This document shows, one piece after another, positions 25,382 through 34,997 of a DNA stretch of 64,000 nt. The first letter of the stretch is position 1. Each line of letters opens with the position of its first letter. Source of the DNA: a bacterium 0.1xD8-71 (GTDB taxonomy: Bacteria; Bacillota; Clostridia; Lachnospirales; Lachnospiraceae); assembly GCA_003612405.1 (NCBI GenBank), contig RAYR01000019.1, positions 1 through 64,000 on the forward strand, in the 5' to 3' direction. Under the pieces are notes generated by a model. That model ran no database searches. It saw only the letters and a list, made by a program, of their open reading frames with translations, and had not been told where the DNA came from. The position numbers and the translations under genes are program-made.

Positions 25382-26491
25382 CTAATTCGTGATAGTCTGC
25401 TCTGTCTCTTTATCGAAGATATGAATCTTCTCAACATCAAAAGCAAACTTAACGGTATCACCAGGTCTTGCCGTTGTGCGGGAATCCACTCTTGCTGTAA
25501 TCGGGAACTCAGCAAGATCAAAGTATAAGTAAACTTCTGCACCGAGCAGCTCATAAACCTTGATGGTAGACTCAAATACACACTTAGCGCTCTGGATGAA
25601 AGCTTCGGAATCATATACATCCTCAGGACGGATACCGAATGTTACAGTCTTACCTGCATAACCGCCATCAATCAGCTTCTTAGCTTTAGCAGCCGGTAAC
25701 GGAATTGTCTGGCCTGCAACTTTCAGGCTTGCATCGCTGCCGCTCACCTCAACAACTGCATCCAGGAAGTTCATCTGAGGAGATCCCATGAATCCTGCTA
25801 CAAACAGGTTCTGAGGCTTCTGATATAAGTTCTGAGGTGTATCTACCTGCTGAACCACGCCGTCTTTCATAACAACGATTCTTGTACCAAGAGTCATAGC
25901 CTCTGTCTGGTCATGTGTTACATAAATGATGGTGGTGCCCAGTCTCTGATGTAACTTGGAGATCTCAACACGCATCTGCACACGCAGTTTTGCATCCAGG
26001 TTGGACAACGGCTCATCCATCAGGAATACCTTAGGATTACGAACGATTGCACGGCCCATAGCCACACGCTGTCTCTGACCACCGGAAAGAGCTTTCGGCT
26101 TACGATCAAGAAGTGCTGTCAGATCCAGGATCTTAGCTGCTTCTTTTACCATCTTGTCAATTTCGTCCTTCGGAACTTTTCTTAACTTAAGACCGAAAGC
26201 CATATTGTCATATACAGACATATGAGGATACAGAGCGTAGTTCTGGAATACCATTGCAATATCTCTGTCCTTAGGCTCAACATCGTTGACCACTCTGTCA
26301 CCGATCTTCAGTTCGCCGGAAGAAATATCTTCCAGACCTGCGATCATACGAAGTGTTGTAGATTTACCACAACCTGAAGGTCCTACGAAAATAATGAACT
26401 CCTGATCTGCGATTTCCAGATTGAAATCTTTTACTGCCTCGAATCCGTTAGGATATACCTTGCAGACATTTTTTAAAGATAAACTTGCCAT
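25382..26491 (-). CDS. ugpC: Sugar ABC transporter ATP-binding protein (MsmX/UgpC/MalK type)
   Basis: 369 residues. Walker A is GPSGCGKSTTLRMIAGLE (about 36-53), the ABC signature LSGGQRQRVAMGRAIVRNP, Walker B VFLMDEPLSNLDAKLR, and the H-loop is in IIYVTHDQTEAM. A C-terminal regulatory OB-type region follows. In Firmicutes such lone ATPases energise several sugar importers that lack their own ATPase. The importer at 29.8-33.3 kb has none and is a likely client. It is a single-gene transcript with its own terminator and AGGAGG site. Confidence 0.93.
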   Translation of the reverse strand: MASLSLKNVCKVYPNGFEAVKDFNLEIADQEFIIFVGPSGCGKSTTLRMIAGLEDISSGELKIGDRVVNDVEPKDRDIAMVFQNYALYPHMSVYDNMAFGLKLRKVPKDEIDKMVKEAAKILDLTALLDRKPKALSGGQRQRVAMGRAIVRNPKVFLMDEPLSNLDAKLRVQMRVEISKLHQRLGTTIIYVTHDQTEAMTLGTRIVVMKDGVVQQVDTPQNLYQKPQNLFVAGFMGSPQMNFLDAVVEVSGSDASLKVAGQTIPLPAAKAKKLIDGGYAGKTVTFGIRPEDVYDSEAFIQSAKCVFESTIKVYELLGAEVYLYFDLAEFPITARVDSRTTARPGDTVKFAFDVEKIHIFDKETEQTITN

Positions 26492-26528
26492 GATTGCCTC
26501 CTAATTGTAATTTTTTTAGTTACCGCTA

Positions 26529-26548
26529 TGATTACCTTCCCGTAATCA
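26529..26548. promoter_or_regulatory. Palindrome in the leader of the sugar ABC ATPase gene
   Basis: Perfect inverted repeat TGATTAC-6-GTAATCA located between a likely -10 (TATACT on the minus strand, near 26560) and the ATPase start codon. It is a candidate operator for an unidentified regulator. The rest of 26549-26700 shows only the presumed promoter region. Confidence 0.4.
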
Positions 26549-26700
26549 ACTCTGTGATTAGTATAACGGACTTTCCCTGCCTTTACCATACCACTATTAC
26601 ACAAAGATTCTTCTCTCGATTGTAAAAATTGCTTATTTTAAAATCTTTTTTTATTCTTTCATGACAAGTTGACCAAGAATTTCTCCTCTTATTATACATA

Positions 26701-26922
26701 TTAAACAAAACGAGCTGCACAGCCCAAAACCTTATATCCTGCCTTGGTCACGGCTTCTGCCAGGGTCTCATCCGGCACTTCCTGCGCCATGGTTACGCTT
26801 GCCTGTTTGTCTTCCAGGCTGACATCGACCCCGGTCACGCCCTCCACGCCCTCTAATGCTTCCTTCACATGTGCCTGGCAATGCGCACACATCATACCCT
26901 CAATATCCAATACTTTTACCAT
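26701..26922 (-). CDS. Possible nested CopZ-like copper chaperone (in-frame internal start of copA)
   Basis: Inside copA, and in the same frame, ATG 26922 ([20 protein letters not shown]) is preceded by AAAAAGGAGGAAG, a near-perfect Shine-Dalgarno site 8 bases away. Translation from here would yield a 73-residue protein equal to a complete HMA domain, the size and fold of CopZ. The sequence shows the site; production of the free chaperone is an inference. The fused form may have arisen by loss of a stop codon between once separate copA and copZ genes. Confidence 0.55.
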   Translation of the reverse strand: MVKVLDIEGMMCAHCQAHVKEALEGVEGVTGVDVSLEDKQASVTMAQEVPDETLAEAVTKAGYKVLGCAARFV

Positions 26923-29280
26923 TTGATCTTCCTCCTTTTTATTTGGCAATGCCATTTGCTCTATTCCTGTCAAGCCGTCTATAAACGCCGGCATAGGAAC
27001 CTTCTTATACTTCTTATCACGACTGCTGTCACGCACGGCAAACAGATTCAGCCGCAAAGCGTTAGTCACCACGCAAAAGCTGGAAAGGCTCATGGCCGCG
27101 GCAGCAAACATCGGATTTAAACTTAATCCTATAGCGTGTACCAGTATCCCGGCTGCCAGCGGAATCCCAATACAGTTATAGAAAAACGCCCAGAAAAGAT
27201 TTTCATGAATGTTTCTCAATACCTGTCTGGAAAGCCGGATAGCCGCAGATACATCCTGAAGCCTGGACTTCATCAGCACGATATCCGCCGCGTCAAGCGC
27301 CACATCTGCACCCGCTCCGATTGCTATCCCTACATCCGCCCGGGTAAGTGCCGGTGCGTCATTGATGCCGTCTCCCACCATTGCCGTCTGTCCATGTTCT
27401 GACAATCTTCTGATCACCGACTCTTTATCTCCCGGCAGGACATCTGAGACAATGGCGTTAATCCCTGCCTGTCTGCCGATGGCCTGCGCCGTGCGGCCAT
27501 TATCGCCTGTCAGCATAATGACCTGTATGCCCATATGCTTTAATTCTTCCACGGCCTTAACGCTGTCCGGTTTAATCACATCGGCAACGGCAATCATCCC
27601 CAGCAGAATACTCCCCCTGGCAAAATACAGAGGTGTCTTCCCATCGCCGGCCATCTGCTCGCCCAGTTTCAGAAACTCCTCCGTCATCAGACCCTGCTTC
27701 TCCAGGAGAGCGCTTTTGCCGCCCAATGCCGGAAGCTGTTTGAGCACACCCTTCACACCCCAGCCGGGAAGCGCCTGAAAGTCCGTCACCTGCCCCAACG
27801 CAATGCCGTCTTGTTGTGCACGTTCACAGATTGCCCGGGCCAGTGGATGTTCGCTTTTCTGTTCCAGAGACGCTGCCACCCGCAGGAGTTCTTCCTGGGT
27901 GGCCTCCCCGGCAGGACAGATATCTGTCACCTGTGGTCTTCCCTCCGTTACGGTGCCTGTCTTATCCAGAACCACAAAATTGACTTTGCCCGCCCGTTCC
28001 AGGGCCGTTGCATTTTTAAAGAGGATGCCCTGTCTGGCCCCCACGCCGTTGCCCACCATAATGGCTACCGGTGTAGCCAGTCCCAGCGAACAGGGACAGC
28101 TGATAACAAGCACACTGATGGCATAGGAAAGAGCCTTCCCGATATCTGCTCCCGCAATCAGCCAGATGATTCCCGTGATCACTGCCAGTGTAATAACCAC
28201 CGGTACAAATACCCCGGATACCCGGTCTGCTATCTGTGCGATGGGCGCCTTGGTAGCCACTGCATTTTCTACCATATCAATAATCTGCTGCAAGGTTGTA
28301 TCCCTGCCCACGCGGGTCGCCCTGCACAATAAGGCGCCATTCTGATTCAGCGTCGCTGCACTGACCCTGTCTCCCACGGTCTTATCCACCGGCAGACTCT
28401 CACCTGTAAGCGCCGACTCATCTACAGCGCTCTCACCCTCTACAATCTCACCGTCCACCGGAATACTTTCGCCCGGCTTTACCACAAAGAGATCTCCCAG
28501 GACCACCTCATCCGCTGCCACGATTACTTCCGCGCCGTCCCGCATAACATGGGCTGTTTTAGGCGCCAGATCCATCAGGCTCTTTATCGCATTGGTGGTC
28601 TTGCCTTTACTGTAAGACTCCAGCATCTTGCCCACTGTGATCAGTGTCAGGATCATGGCCGCCGACTCAAAATACATATCATGCAGACAATGCACCGCCA
28701 TATCCGCCTGCCCCTGCCCCATGTAGCTGCCCATACGGAACATAACCGCCGTACTGTAGACAAAAGCCGCACTGCTTCCCAGTGCCACCAGGGTATCCAT
28801 ATTCGGGGCACGATGCCAAAGACTTGTGAACCCACTGATGAAAAACTTCTGGTTAATAACCATCACAAACCCTGTCAGCAAAAGCTGATACAATGCAATC
28901 GCCCAGGGGTTCTGTGCAAAAGCTTCCGGCACATACCATCCCCACATCAGATGCCCCATAGACACATACATAAGCGGCAGCAACAGACCGATTGACGCAA
29001 TGAGTCTGCGGCGGAGTTTCGGTGTCTCATGATCCTCCAAACCGGTTCCCGCCTTTTCACTCGCCTCGCCGGCGGACGGCGCCGCCCCATATCCGGCCGC
29101 CTCCACTGCCTGACAGATTGTCTGTGCGGTAGCCGGATTATCAAATTCTGCCACCATATTATTCATTAATAAATTCACGCTGACTGACTGTACCCCGGCA
29201 ACTTCCCTGACCGCTTTTTCCACATGGGCGCTACAGGCTGCACAGGTCATACCTGTTATGTTAAATTTCTCATTGATCAT
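26701..29280 (-). CDS. copA: Copper-exporting P1B-type ATPase with N- and C-terminal HMA domains
   Basis: 859 residues. An N-terminal heavy-metal domain ([11 protein letters not shown], about 10-20) is followed by eight membrane segments, the TGES loop, the membrane metal site CPC (in [13 protein letters not shown]), the phosphorylation motif DKTGTVTEG, the HP motif (SEHPLARAI) and [10 protein letters not shown]. Unusually, a second HMA domain ([12 protein letters not shown]) forms the last 73 residues after the final membrane segment. It exports Cu(I) and is co-transcribed with csoR (21-base gap). The ATG at 29280 has only a weak AAGAGA site, which fits coupling to csoR. Confidence 0.95.
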   Translation of the reverse strand: MINEKFNITGMTCAACSAHVEKAVREVAGVQSVSVNLLMNNMVAEFDNPATAQTICQAVEAAGYGAAPSAGEASEKAGTGLEDHETPKLRRRLIASIGLLLPLMYVSMGHLMWGWYVPEAFAQNPWAIALYQLLLTGFVMVINQKFFISGFTSLWHRAPNMDTLVALGSSAAFVYSTAVMFRMGSYMGQGQADMAVHCLHDMYFESAAMILTLITVGKMLESYSKGKTTNAIKSLMDLAPKTAHVMRDGAEVIVAADEVVLGDLFVVKPGESIPVDGEIVEGESAVDESALTGESLPVDKTVGDRVSAATLNQNGALLCRATRVGRDTTLQQIIDMVENAVATKAPIAQIADRVSGVFVPVVITLAVITGIIWLIAGADIGKALSYAISVLVISCPCSLGLATPVAIMVGNGVGARQGILFKNATALERAGKVNFVVLDKTGTVTEGRPQVTDICPAGEATQEELLRVAASLEQKSEHPLARAICERAQQDGIALGQVTDFQALPGWGVKGVLKQLPALGGKSALLEKQGLMTEEFLKLGEQMAGDGKTPLYFARGSILLGMIAVADVIKPDSVKAVEELKHMGIQVIMLTGDNGRTAQAIGRQAGINAIVSDVLPGDKESVIRRLSEHGQTAMVGDGINDAPALTRADVGIAIGAGADVALDAADIVLMKSRLQDVSAAIRLSRQVLRNIHENLFWAFFYNCIGIPLAAGILVHAIGLSLNPMFAAAAMSLSSFCVVTNALRLNLFAVRDSSRDKKYKKVPMPAFIDGLTGIEQMALPNKKEEDQMVKVLDIEGMMCAHCQAHVKEALEGVEGVTGVDVSLEDKQASVTMAQEVPDETLAEAVTKAGYKVLGCAARFV

Positions 29281-29301
29281 ATTAATTCTCTTTTCTTTTA
29301 T

Positions 29302-29631
29302 TTATTTCAGTTTCTTCATCAGTTCCACGGCCTCTGTCATGATTGCCGTATTGCCCCGCTTCACCTCTTCCACCACACAGGACTCCATGTGTTCCTGTAG
29401 AATCTGGTAGCCCAATCCTTGCAGCGCGCTTTCCACCGCGCCAATCTGAATCAGGATATCGCCACAGTAACGGTTATCCTCTATCATATTCTGGATACCA
29501 TTGAGCTGCCCGATAATACGGTTGATGCGGCTGTTAAGTTTCTTCTGCTCCCGCTCTTCCCTGGGGATATTCTTATGCCGGCAGCAGGCACACATATTTT
29601 CTGATAATTGCATTGTTGTTTCAACTTCCAT
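29302..29631 (-). CDS. csoR: CsoR-family copper-sensing repressor
   Basis: About 109 residues. The helical DUF156 fold carries the copper ligands: Cys in NRYCGDILIQ and His/Cys in EHMESCVVEE, the C-H-C set of CsoR. Apo-CsoR represses copA transcription; Cu(I) releases it. An extra N-terminal CACCRHK patch could bind metal too. The frame continues upstream to 29703, but that part contains the promoter and operator, so the start must be ATG 29631 (or 29613). First gene of csoR-copA. Confidence 0.92.
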   Translation of the reverse strand: MEVETTMQLSENMCACCRHKNIPREEREQKKLNSRINRIIGQLNGIQNMIEDNRYCGDILIQIGAVESALQGLGYQILQEHMESCVVEEVKRGNTAIMTEAVELMKKLK

Positions 29632-29673
29632 ATTCTTTCCCGAACCTTTCGCTTTTATGATTTCCCCTTTGTA

Positions 29674-29703
29674 TATAGTATACCCCGGTAGGGTATATGT
29701 CAA
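29674..29703 (-). promoter_or_regulatory. csoR-copA promoter with embedded CsoR operator
   Basis: Minus-strand -35 TTGACA (29698-29703) and a -10-like TACTAT after 17 bases. Between and over them lies the inverted repeat TATACCCTACCGGGGTATA (29679-29697), matching the known CsoR operator pattern of ATACCC and GGGTAT arms around a short centre. A bound repressor would block polymerase directly. Confidence 0.85.
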
Positions 29704-29706
29704 CTA

Positions 29707-29747
29707 CAAAAAACCGGAGATGAAATTCTTTCAGATTTCATCTCCGG
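29707..29747 (-). terminator. Terminator of the sugar ABC importer operon
   Basis: Perfect 13-base-pair hairpin CCGGAGATGAAAT/ATTTCATCTCCGG followed on the minus strand by TTTTTT. It separates the importer operon from csoR-copA. Confidence 0.92.
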
Positions 29748-29794
29748 CTATATTTTTATAGTAAGATCTAATACGATAGTATCGTTGGATGTTT

Positions 29795-30679
29795 TTAACC
29801 TTTCACCGCACCTGCAACCATACCCTTGATGATCTGCTTACTGAATACAAAGTAGAATACCACGATAGGAGCCATGGTAATCAACATAGCCGCCATCATC
29901 TTGGGGTAATCCGAGGTAAACTGTCCGGTAAACTGCTTTAAGCCCAGCGGTACTGTGTACAGTGCTCTCTTCTGAATCAGGATCAAAGCAAAGGAGAACT
30001 CATTCCAACAGCTGAATACGTTGATGATCGCCACTGTCACCAGAATCGGTTTACATACCGGTAAGATAATTCCAAACATTGTCTTGGAGAAATTGGAGCC
30101 GTCAATCGCCGCAGCCTCCTCCAGTTCCGTGGGAATCCCCTTCACATAACCCTGTACCAGGAAAATCGACATGGGCAGGGCAAAGGATACATAAGGTAAC
30201 AGCAGTGTATACCAGTGATCGGACAATCCCAATCTGGAAAAGATAATATAAATAGGAACCATCAACGAATGAATCGGTATCAGCATACCCATCAGGAACA
30301 TAACATAAAGCGGTTTATTCATCACAAAGTTAATTCTTGCAAGAATATAACCCACAATAAACGCAATCAACACAATCAGGAAAACCGACAGGATTGTTGT
30401 TCTCGCACTGTTAGCCACGGACTGCATCAGGCGATAATCCTTATTGGATAAAATCTTGGTATAGTTTGCCAATGTGGGTTCCATAGGCAGACCTATGATA
30501 TCCGCATTAAATACCCTCTTCTCCTTCAAGGAAGAGTAGAGCATCCAGATCAGCGGAAAGATACATGTCAGTGAGAAAACCCAGAGCAACAGATTAATAA
30601 CCACAGTCAACACGCCTTTTTTAGCACGGGTGCCTGCTGATTTATCTTCTACTTTTGTCATCTTCATTTCTTTAGCCAT
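29795..30679 (-). CDS. Carbohydrate ABC transporter permease (MalG type)
   Basis: 294 residues and six membrane segments. The EAA loop is EEAAAIDGSNFSKTMFGIILP, which contacts the ATPase. The C-terminus reads KGMVAGAVKG as usual for the MalG group. It pairs with the 30695-31663 permease to form the membrane channel. AGGAGGGG precedes the start, 15 bases after the partner gene. Confidence 0.94.
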   Translation of the reverse strand: MAKEMKMTKVEDKSAGTRAKKGVLTVVINLLLWVFSLTCIFPLIWMLYSSLKEKRVFNADIIGLPMEPTLANYTKILSNKDYRLMQSVANSARTTILSVFLIVLIAFIVGYILARINFVMNKPLYVMFLMGMLIPIHSLMVPIYIIFSRLGLSDHWYTLLLPYVSFALPMSIFLVQGYVKGIPTELEEAAAIDGSNFSKTMFGIILPVCKPILVTVAIINVFSCWNEFSFALILIQKRALYTVPLGLKQFTGQFTSDYPKMMAAMLITMAPIVVFYFVFSKQIIKGMVAGAVKG

Positions 30680-30694
30680 CGCAGATCCCCTCCT

Positions 30695-31663
30695 TTACGC
30701 TTTTGCCTGGCGGTTTTTAATCGCCTGCTTTCTTTCCTTCTCAATCTGTTTCAGATGCTTCTTCTCATTACGGTCGTAACTATCCGTCATAAGGTAATTC
30801 ATGAGTACCTGGGAACCGCCGATTACGGCCAGGGCCAGTACAAAGATACCGACAGAAATACAGGAGCCGTAACCTAAGTTAGACTGCTCAAAGGAAACCT
30901 TATATCCATACATTGCCATAACCATGGAGGAATAACCCGGGCCGCCCGCAGTCATAACATAAATATTATCAAATGCTTTCATATTACCCGCTACACAGAG
31001 GGTGATACATACAAGCAGAGTGTTCTTAATCAGAGGTAATACTATGTAACGCGCACGCTGTATTCCTGTGGCGCCATCAATCTCCGCCGACTCCAGGACT
31101 TCTGTACTGATAGAAGACACAGCCGACAAAAGAATAACCATATAATAACCAACATACTGCCACACCAGGGGAATGGATACCAACAGCATGACAAGCCCCG
31201 GCTCATTGAGCCACACTTTCTTCAGATCGCCTCTTCCTATCTGTTCCAAAAAGTAATTGAGCAATCCTCTTTTGGAATCATAGATCATCGTCCAGATAAA
31301 ACCGATGCAGACTGCCGAAATTGTGCTCGGGAAGAAACCGAAGGTTCTGTGAATCCCTTGCAGCTTTGTCACCTTGGAATTAATCAGCAATACCACAATA
31401 AACGCCAGACCAATCTGTCCGATAATACATACCACAACCAGGAAGATATTATGCCAGAAAGCGTTCCAGAATACCTCGTCGTGAATTAACTGTGTATAGT
31501 TGACCAGGCCATTGAACGTTTTGACCGGCCCGCCCTTCCACTCAAAAAAGCTGTAAAAAAGAGCTGCCACAAGCGGCGCAAATACCGTGAACACATAGAG
31601 TGCCACGGGCACAGCCAGATATGCAGCTACAACCCATTTTTTTGGTTTGATAGATTTCAGCAT
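30695..31663 (-). CDS. Carbohydrate ABC transporter permease (MalF type)
   Basis: About 322 residues and six membrane segments. The EAA motif is ESAEIDGATGIQRARYIVLPLI, and the tail is basic (KEKKQAIKNRQAKA-like). ATG 31663 has GGGGGA 8 bases upstream; the frame to 31678 is less likely. It follows the binding-protein gene with a stable hairpin in between. Confidence 0.94.
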   Translation of the reverse strand: MLKSIKPKKWVVAAYLAVPVALYVFTVFAPLVAALFYSFFEWKGGPVKTFNGLVNYTQLIHDEVFWNAFWHNIFLVVVCIIGQIGLAFIVVLLINSKVTKLQGIHRTFGFFPSTISAVCIGFIWTMIYDSKRGLLNYFLEQIGRGDLKKVWLNEPGLVMLLVSIPLVWQYVGYYMVILLSAVSSISTEVLESAEIDGATGIQRARYIVLPLIKNTLLVCITLCVAGNMKAFDNIYVMTAGGPGYSSMVMAMYGYKVSFEQSNLGYGSCISVGIFVLALAVIGGSQVLMNYLMTDSYDRNEKKHLKQIEKERKQAIKNRQAKA

Positions 31664-31767
31664 ACAATCGTCCCCCATTTCTTATTTCATGCTCTCTCTG
31701 AGACATACCCCAAACGCGAAACGAAGACGCTTCGCTTACTCAAAACTAACCCTTTGTAGGTAAGAAT

Positions 31768-31794
31768 CCGCCCGGGAGAAATTCTCCCAGGCGG
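31768..31794 (-). promoter_or_regulatory. Intercistronic hairpin between binding protein and permeases
   Basis: Minus-strand hairpin CCGCCTGGGAG/CTCCCGGGCGG with no proper T run afterwards. Such hairpins often protect the 3' end of binding-protein mRNA and lower permease expression. Confidence 0.6.
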
Positions 31795-31829
31795 TATACC
31801 TATTTCTTTACATTACTAATGTTACTATC

Positions 31830-33278
31830 TTACTGACCAAGATATGCTTTGTATGCAGCCTGAGTATCTGCTGCTACAGTTGCAGGATCTTTGTCACCGT
31901 TAACCATTTCCTGCATCTCTGTGTTAAGTACGGACCATACGGAACCATCTACATAAGAGTCATAAATCTCACAGCCCTTGTTGTCCACATAGGAGAAGTT
32001 GTAGAAATCCTGTGTGTACTGATCGAACTTGGACAGATCAACATCGGAACCGCAGAAACCAGCCAGAGCGTAGTTAGCACCTACATACTCGGAGAAAGCT
32101 GTACCTGTCAGATACTGGCAAAGATCGATACAAGCTGCCAGTTTGTCAGGATCCTGAGCTGCTTTAGCGCTGATAGCCATACCATAACCAAGACCGATGT
32201 TCTGGAACTTCTCATACTTGGTAGCATCTGCTGCCTGAGGAAGTACTGCGAACTTGGTGGTGTCAAACTTCGGATCACCTTCCAGAGAAGCCTGAATGTA
32301 GGAAGCATCCCAGTTACCGCCGATAAATGCTGCTGCATCGCCGGAGATGTAGTACTCACGAGCTTCTTCGTTGTTAACTGCATTGAAGTCATCATTGAAG
32401 ATGTCTGTGTCATGGAAGAGACGCTGTGTCTCTGTCAAAGCTGCTACAAATTCAGGTGCCTCGAAGTCGCCTGTGCCTGCGATGATATCGGAGAACCACT
32501 GTGTACCTGTGTACTGGTAACCTAAGCAGGATACGAAGCAGGAGTTAAGCTGCCACTGACCGGAGTTACCAAATGCGATGGTGTCGATGCCCTGGCCGCT
32601 AAAGTACTCAGCTGCCTTCTCAACATCTGCCCATGTGGTCGGGAAGGAATCGAAACCTGCCTCTTTCCACATAGCCTCATCATAGATAACAACTGTACAT
32701 GTACCACCTGTCAGAGCAGGGTATGCATAATACTTGCCGTCTGCTGTGAAAGGTACAAGGTAATCCATGTTGTAGTTAGCAGCATACGGAGAATTCTTAA
32801 TGGAATCTGTCATATCATATAACAGACCCTGTTTGGACCAGTTGATGGTGTTCATACCCTGAAGCAGGAACACATCCGGAAGGTCGTCTGCTGCTGCACG
32901 TGTAGCAATCTGTGTCTTATAGTCGTCGTTTGCCAGAACTTCTTCGTTCAATGTGATGTTGCTATGAGCGTCCATCCAGTTTGCAAGACATGTTCTGAAA
33001 CCATCGGAACCGCCGTTACCCTCAGACTCCTCAGATGTGGAGAAGTGCATGATGGAGATGTCGCCGCTGTAAGCCAGCTCGCCGTCTGCTGCGGGAGCTT
33101 CTGCCGCAGGTTCTTCTGCTGCGGGCTCTTCTGCTGCCGGCTCCTCTGCTGCGGGAGCTTCTGCCGCAGGTTCTTCTGCTGCCGGTGCCTCTGCCGCCGG
33201 TGTGTCACCGCCGCCGCAGCCAGCCAGCGTAACTACCATAGCTGTTGCCAGTAAAATACTCACTAATTTCTTTTTCAC
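31830..33278 (-). CDS. Extracellular sugar-binding lipoprotein (family 1 solute-binding protein)
   Basis: 482 residues starting at GTG (AGGAGG nine bases before). The lipoprotein signal [21 protein letters not shown] is followed by a linker of repeated [10 protein letters not shown] units (about 25-65), then the two-lobed binding domain ([14 protein letters not shown] ... [14 protein letters not shown]). It delivers a sugar or oligosaccharide to the two downstream permeases; the ligand is not predictable. The operon lacks an ATPase gene; the orphan ATPase at 25.4-26.5 kb could serve. Confidence 0.94.
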   Translation of the reverse strand: MKKKLVSILLATAMVVTLAGCGGGDTPAAEAPAAEEPAAEAPAAEEPAAEEPAAEEPAAEAPAADGELAYSGDISIMHFSTSEESEGNGGSDGFRTCLANWMDAHSNITLNEEVLANDDYKTQIATRAAADDLPDVFLLQGMNTINWSKQGLLYDMTDSIKNSPYAANYNMDYLVPFTADGKYYAYPALTGGTCTVVIYDEAMWKEAGFDSFPTTWADVEKAAEYFSGQGIDTIAFGNSGQWQLNSCFVSCLGYQYTGTQWFSDIIAGTGDFEAPEFVAALTETQRLFHDTDIFNDDFNAVNNEEAREYYISGDAAAFIGGNWDASYIQASLEGDPKFDTTKFAVLPQAADATKYEKFQNIGLGYGMAISAKAAQDPDKLAACIDLCQYLTGTAFSEYVGANYALAGFCGSDVDLSKFDQYTQDFYNFSYVDNKGCEIYDSYVDGSVWSVLNTEMQEMVNGDKDPATVAADTQAAYKAYLGQ

Positions 33279-33340
33279 TTTTTCAATTCCTCCTTAAATA
33301 AATTTTTGAATGAAAATGAATGGCTTCTGAAAACAACTTA

Positions 33341-33355
33341 CTTAATCGTTTTCGT
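33341..33355. promoter_or_regulatory. LacI/CcpA-type operator candidate at the importer promoter
   Basis: CGAAAACGATTAAG (minus strand) contains the AANCGNTT core of LacI-family sites and lies at about the transcription start, directly after the -10 box. It deviates from the strict cre consensus, so it is a candidate for either a local LacI-type regulator or CcpA. Confidence 0.45.
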
Positions 33356-33361
33356 ATTTTT

Positions 33362-33390
33362 ATTTTATCTCCAATTTCCAATAATGTCAA
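33362..33390 (-). promoter_or_regulatory. Promoter of the sugar ABC importer operon
   Basis: Perfect -35 TTGACA (33385-33390), 17-base spacer, -10 TAAAAT (33362-33367), on the minus strand. Confidence 0.85.
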
Positions 33391-33420
33391 CCCTTTTCTG
33401 ATTATTTCAAAAAAACTTAT

Positions 33421-33450
33421 TTTTTATCATTTTTTATCATTTTTTATCAT
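33421..33450. repeat. Three tandem copies of TTTTTATCAT
   Basis: An exact 10-base unit repeated three times between the terminator of the diguanylate cyclase gene and the importer promoter. This AT-rich, probably bendable DNA lies upstream of the -35 box at 33390, where UP-element-like effects are possible. Confidence 0.7.
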
Positions 33451-33478
33451 AAAAAAGGACGGCGGGAAACCCGCCGCC
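33451..33478 (-). terminator. Terminator of the DUF624 / diguanylate cyclase genes
   Basis: Minus-strand hairpin around GGCGGG/CCCGCC followed by TCCTTTTTT, directly after the stop at 33495. Confidence 0.85.
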
Positions 33479-33494
33479 TTATACGTTTTCTGTA

Positions 33495-34997
33495 CTATTC
33501 TGTCTTATTATCCGCTGCCGCTGCTGCCTGTTTCGTCGAACTTCTCTCATCACTGTAAAAGGCCAGCTGGTTCTTACCGCGCTTTTTCGCCTTATATAGT
33601 CCCTGATCCGCAGCCTTATACAAAGTTTCAAAATCAGCACCCTCATGCGGGAAGATAGCAACTCCGATACTTGCGGTAGCAGCATACTTCACATATTCGC
33701 CTGCCTGAAATCCTTTAAAGAAGGTTTCTACTTTCTTAGCCTCCTTGGCAATAGCCTCCTCATCCGGAATTCCTTTCAGGAAGATCATAAATTCATCGCC
33801 GCCGACACGGCCGATAATATCTGTTGCCCTGAAGATCGCCCCTATCTGTGTGCCCAGGGATCTTAAGACTTCATCGCCAAAAGCATGGCCCATGGTATCG
33901 TTAATCTTTTTGAAATTATCAATATCCAAAATAAACATCATGGACTGGGACTGTGGATTCTGCGCCATATATGTCTTAATCTTACGTTCCGTGGCGAGTT
34001 TGTTATTCAATCCGGTAAGCAGATCCGTATCCGCCTTATCTTCCAGCTCTTTCCTCTTTTCATTGCTGCGTATTCTGCTCACAATATTAATGATTACAAC
34101 AATACATATGAAGACGAAGATAACCACAATCAATGAGGACACCATATTCTTGGTACTTTTCCACTGGAAGTTAACCTGTCTGGCCACATAATCCTGACTG
34201 ACACCCAGCACCAGTTCCCAATGGTTAACACCCAAGGGTACGTACACCAGCATATGTGCCTGTCTGCCCATCGTGATCTCAGAAGTCCCTCGAGCGCCGT
34301 TACTCATACGATTTCGCATCGTTCTGGCTGCCTCGCTGTTATCCGGTTCAATCGCCTCTAACAGATTACCCGAATCCAGATAATTGCTGCCTCCTGTACC
34401 ACTTACACCCAATATCCTGCCTTCCTCATCTATGACCGTCAGAAAAGTAGCTGAATCATAACCCGATTTGGAAAGCATCGTGCCAAACTCCTCCATCGGG
34501 TAGTAAAGCAGCAGATATCCCTGTATGTTCTCCGTGGCGATATGCTCTGCGATCAGAACAGTCGGTTGTTCTTCTTCCGTATAGATATAAGGAGTTTCCG
34601 ACTGTTGGAGTGCTCCAAAATAATCCGCCCCCGCTATGGATATTTCCGCACCGTCCTGGTTTATTCCTTTTCCGCTCATGTCGCAATAGACTGCTTTGTA
34701 AGCGTCGGAACTCTCAACCACCACTTGCAGAAGCTGTGCCATACGTTCCTGATTATCTACAGCTTCTTTTTCCAGCAGAGCCTTAATCGGTCCTGCGGCT
34801 TTTCTCACCCCGTCCAGCTGACTAATGAATCTGCTTCCATAAGATTCCGTGGAAGCAATCAGCGTCCTGGCTACCGTATCTTCGGCCTCGGTACTGCTTT
34901 TATTAGAAAAATTAATCAGCATGGCCATAACGACCACCATCATAACCGCCGTCGGAATAAGCCACTGCAATACACTTGACCTGTTTCTATTGTCCAT
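33495..34997 (-). CDS. Membrane diguanylate cyclase with extracytoplasmic sensor domain
   Basis: About 500 residues. Two membrane segments (about 9-30 and 285-308) bound a Cache-like sensor region. The GGDEF domain (about 330-490) shows the intact active motif GGDEF and an upstream RATD I-site five residues before it, so it should make cyclic di-GMP and be inhibited by product. ATG 34997 lies 6 bases after GGAG; the ATG at 35009 is too close to its site. It overlaps the end of the DUF624 gene. Confidence 0.92.
   Translation of the reverse strand: MDNRNRSSVLQWLIPTAVMMVVVMAMLINFSNKSSTEAEDTVARTLIASTESYGSRFISQLDGVRKAAGPIKALLEKEAVDNQERMAQLLQVVVESSDAYKAVYCDMSGKGINQDGAEISIAGADYFGALQQSETPYIYTEEEQPTVLIAEHIATENIQGYLLLYYPMEEFGTMLSKSGYDSATFLTVIDEEGRILGVSGTGGSNYLDSGNLLEAIEPDNSEAARTMRNRMSNGARGTSEITMGRQAHMLVYVPLGVNHWELVLGVSQDYVARQVNFQWKSTKNMVSSLIVVIFVFICIVVIINIVSRIRSNEKRKELEDKADTDLLTGLNNKLATERKIKTYMAQNPQSQSMMFILDIDNFKKINDTMGHAFGDEVLRSLGTQIGAIFRATDIIGRVGGDEFMIFLKGIPDEEAIAKEAKKVETFFKGFQAGEYVKYAATASIGVAIFPHEGADFETLYKAADQGLYKAKKRGKNQLAFYSDERSSTKQAAAAADNKTE

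Noticed and set aside
29632..29703. N-terminal extension of CsoR (longer open frame)
   Set aside because: These bases hold the promoter and operator, so they are upstream of the transcription start.
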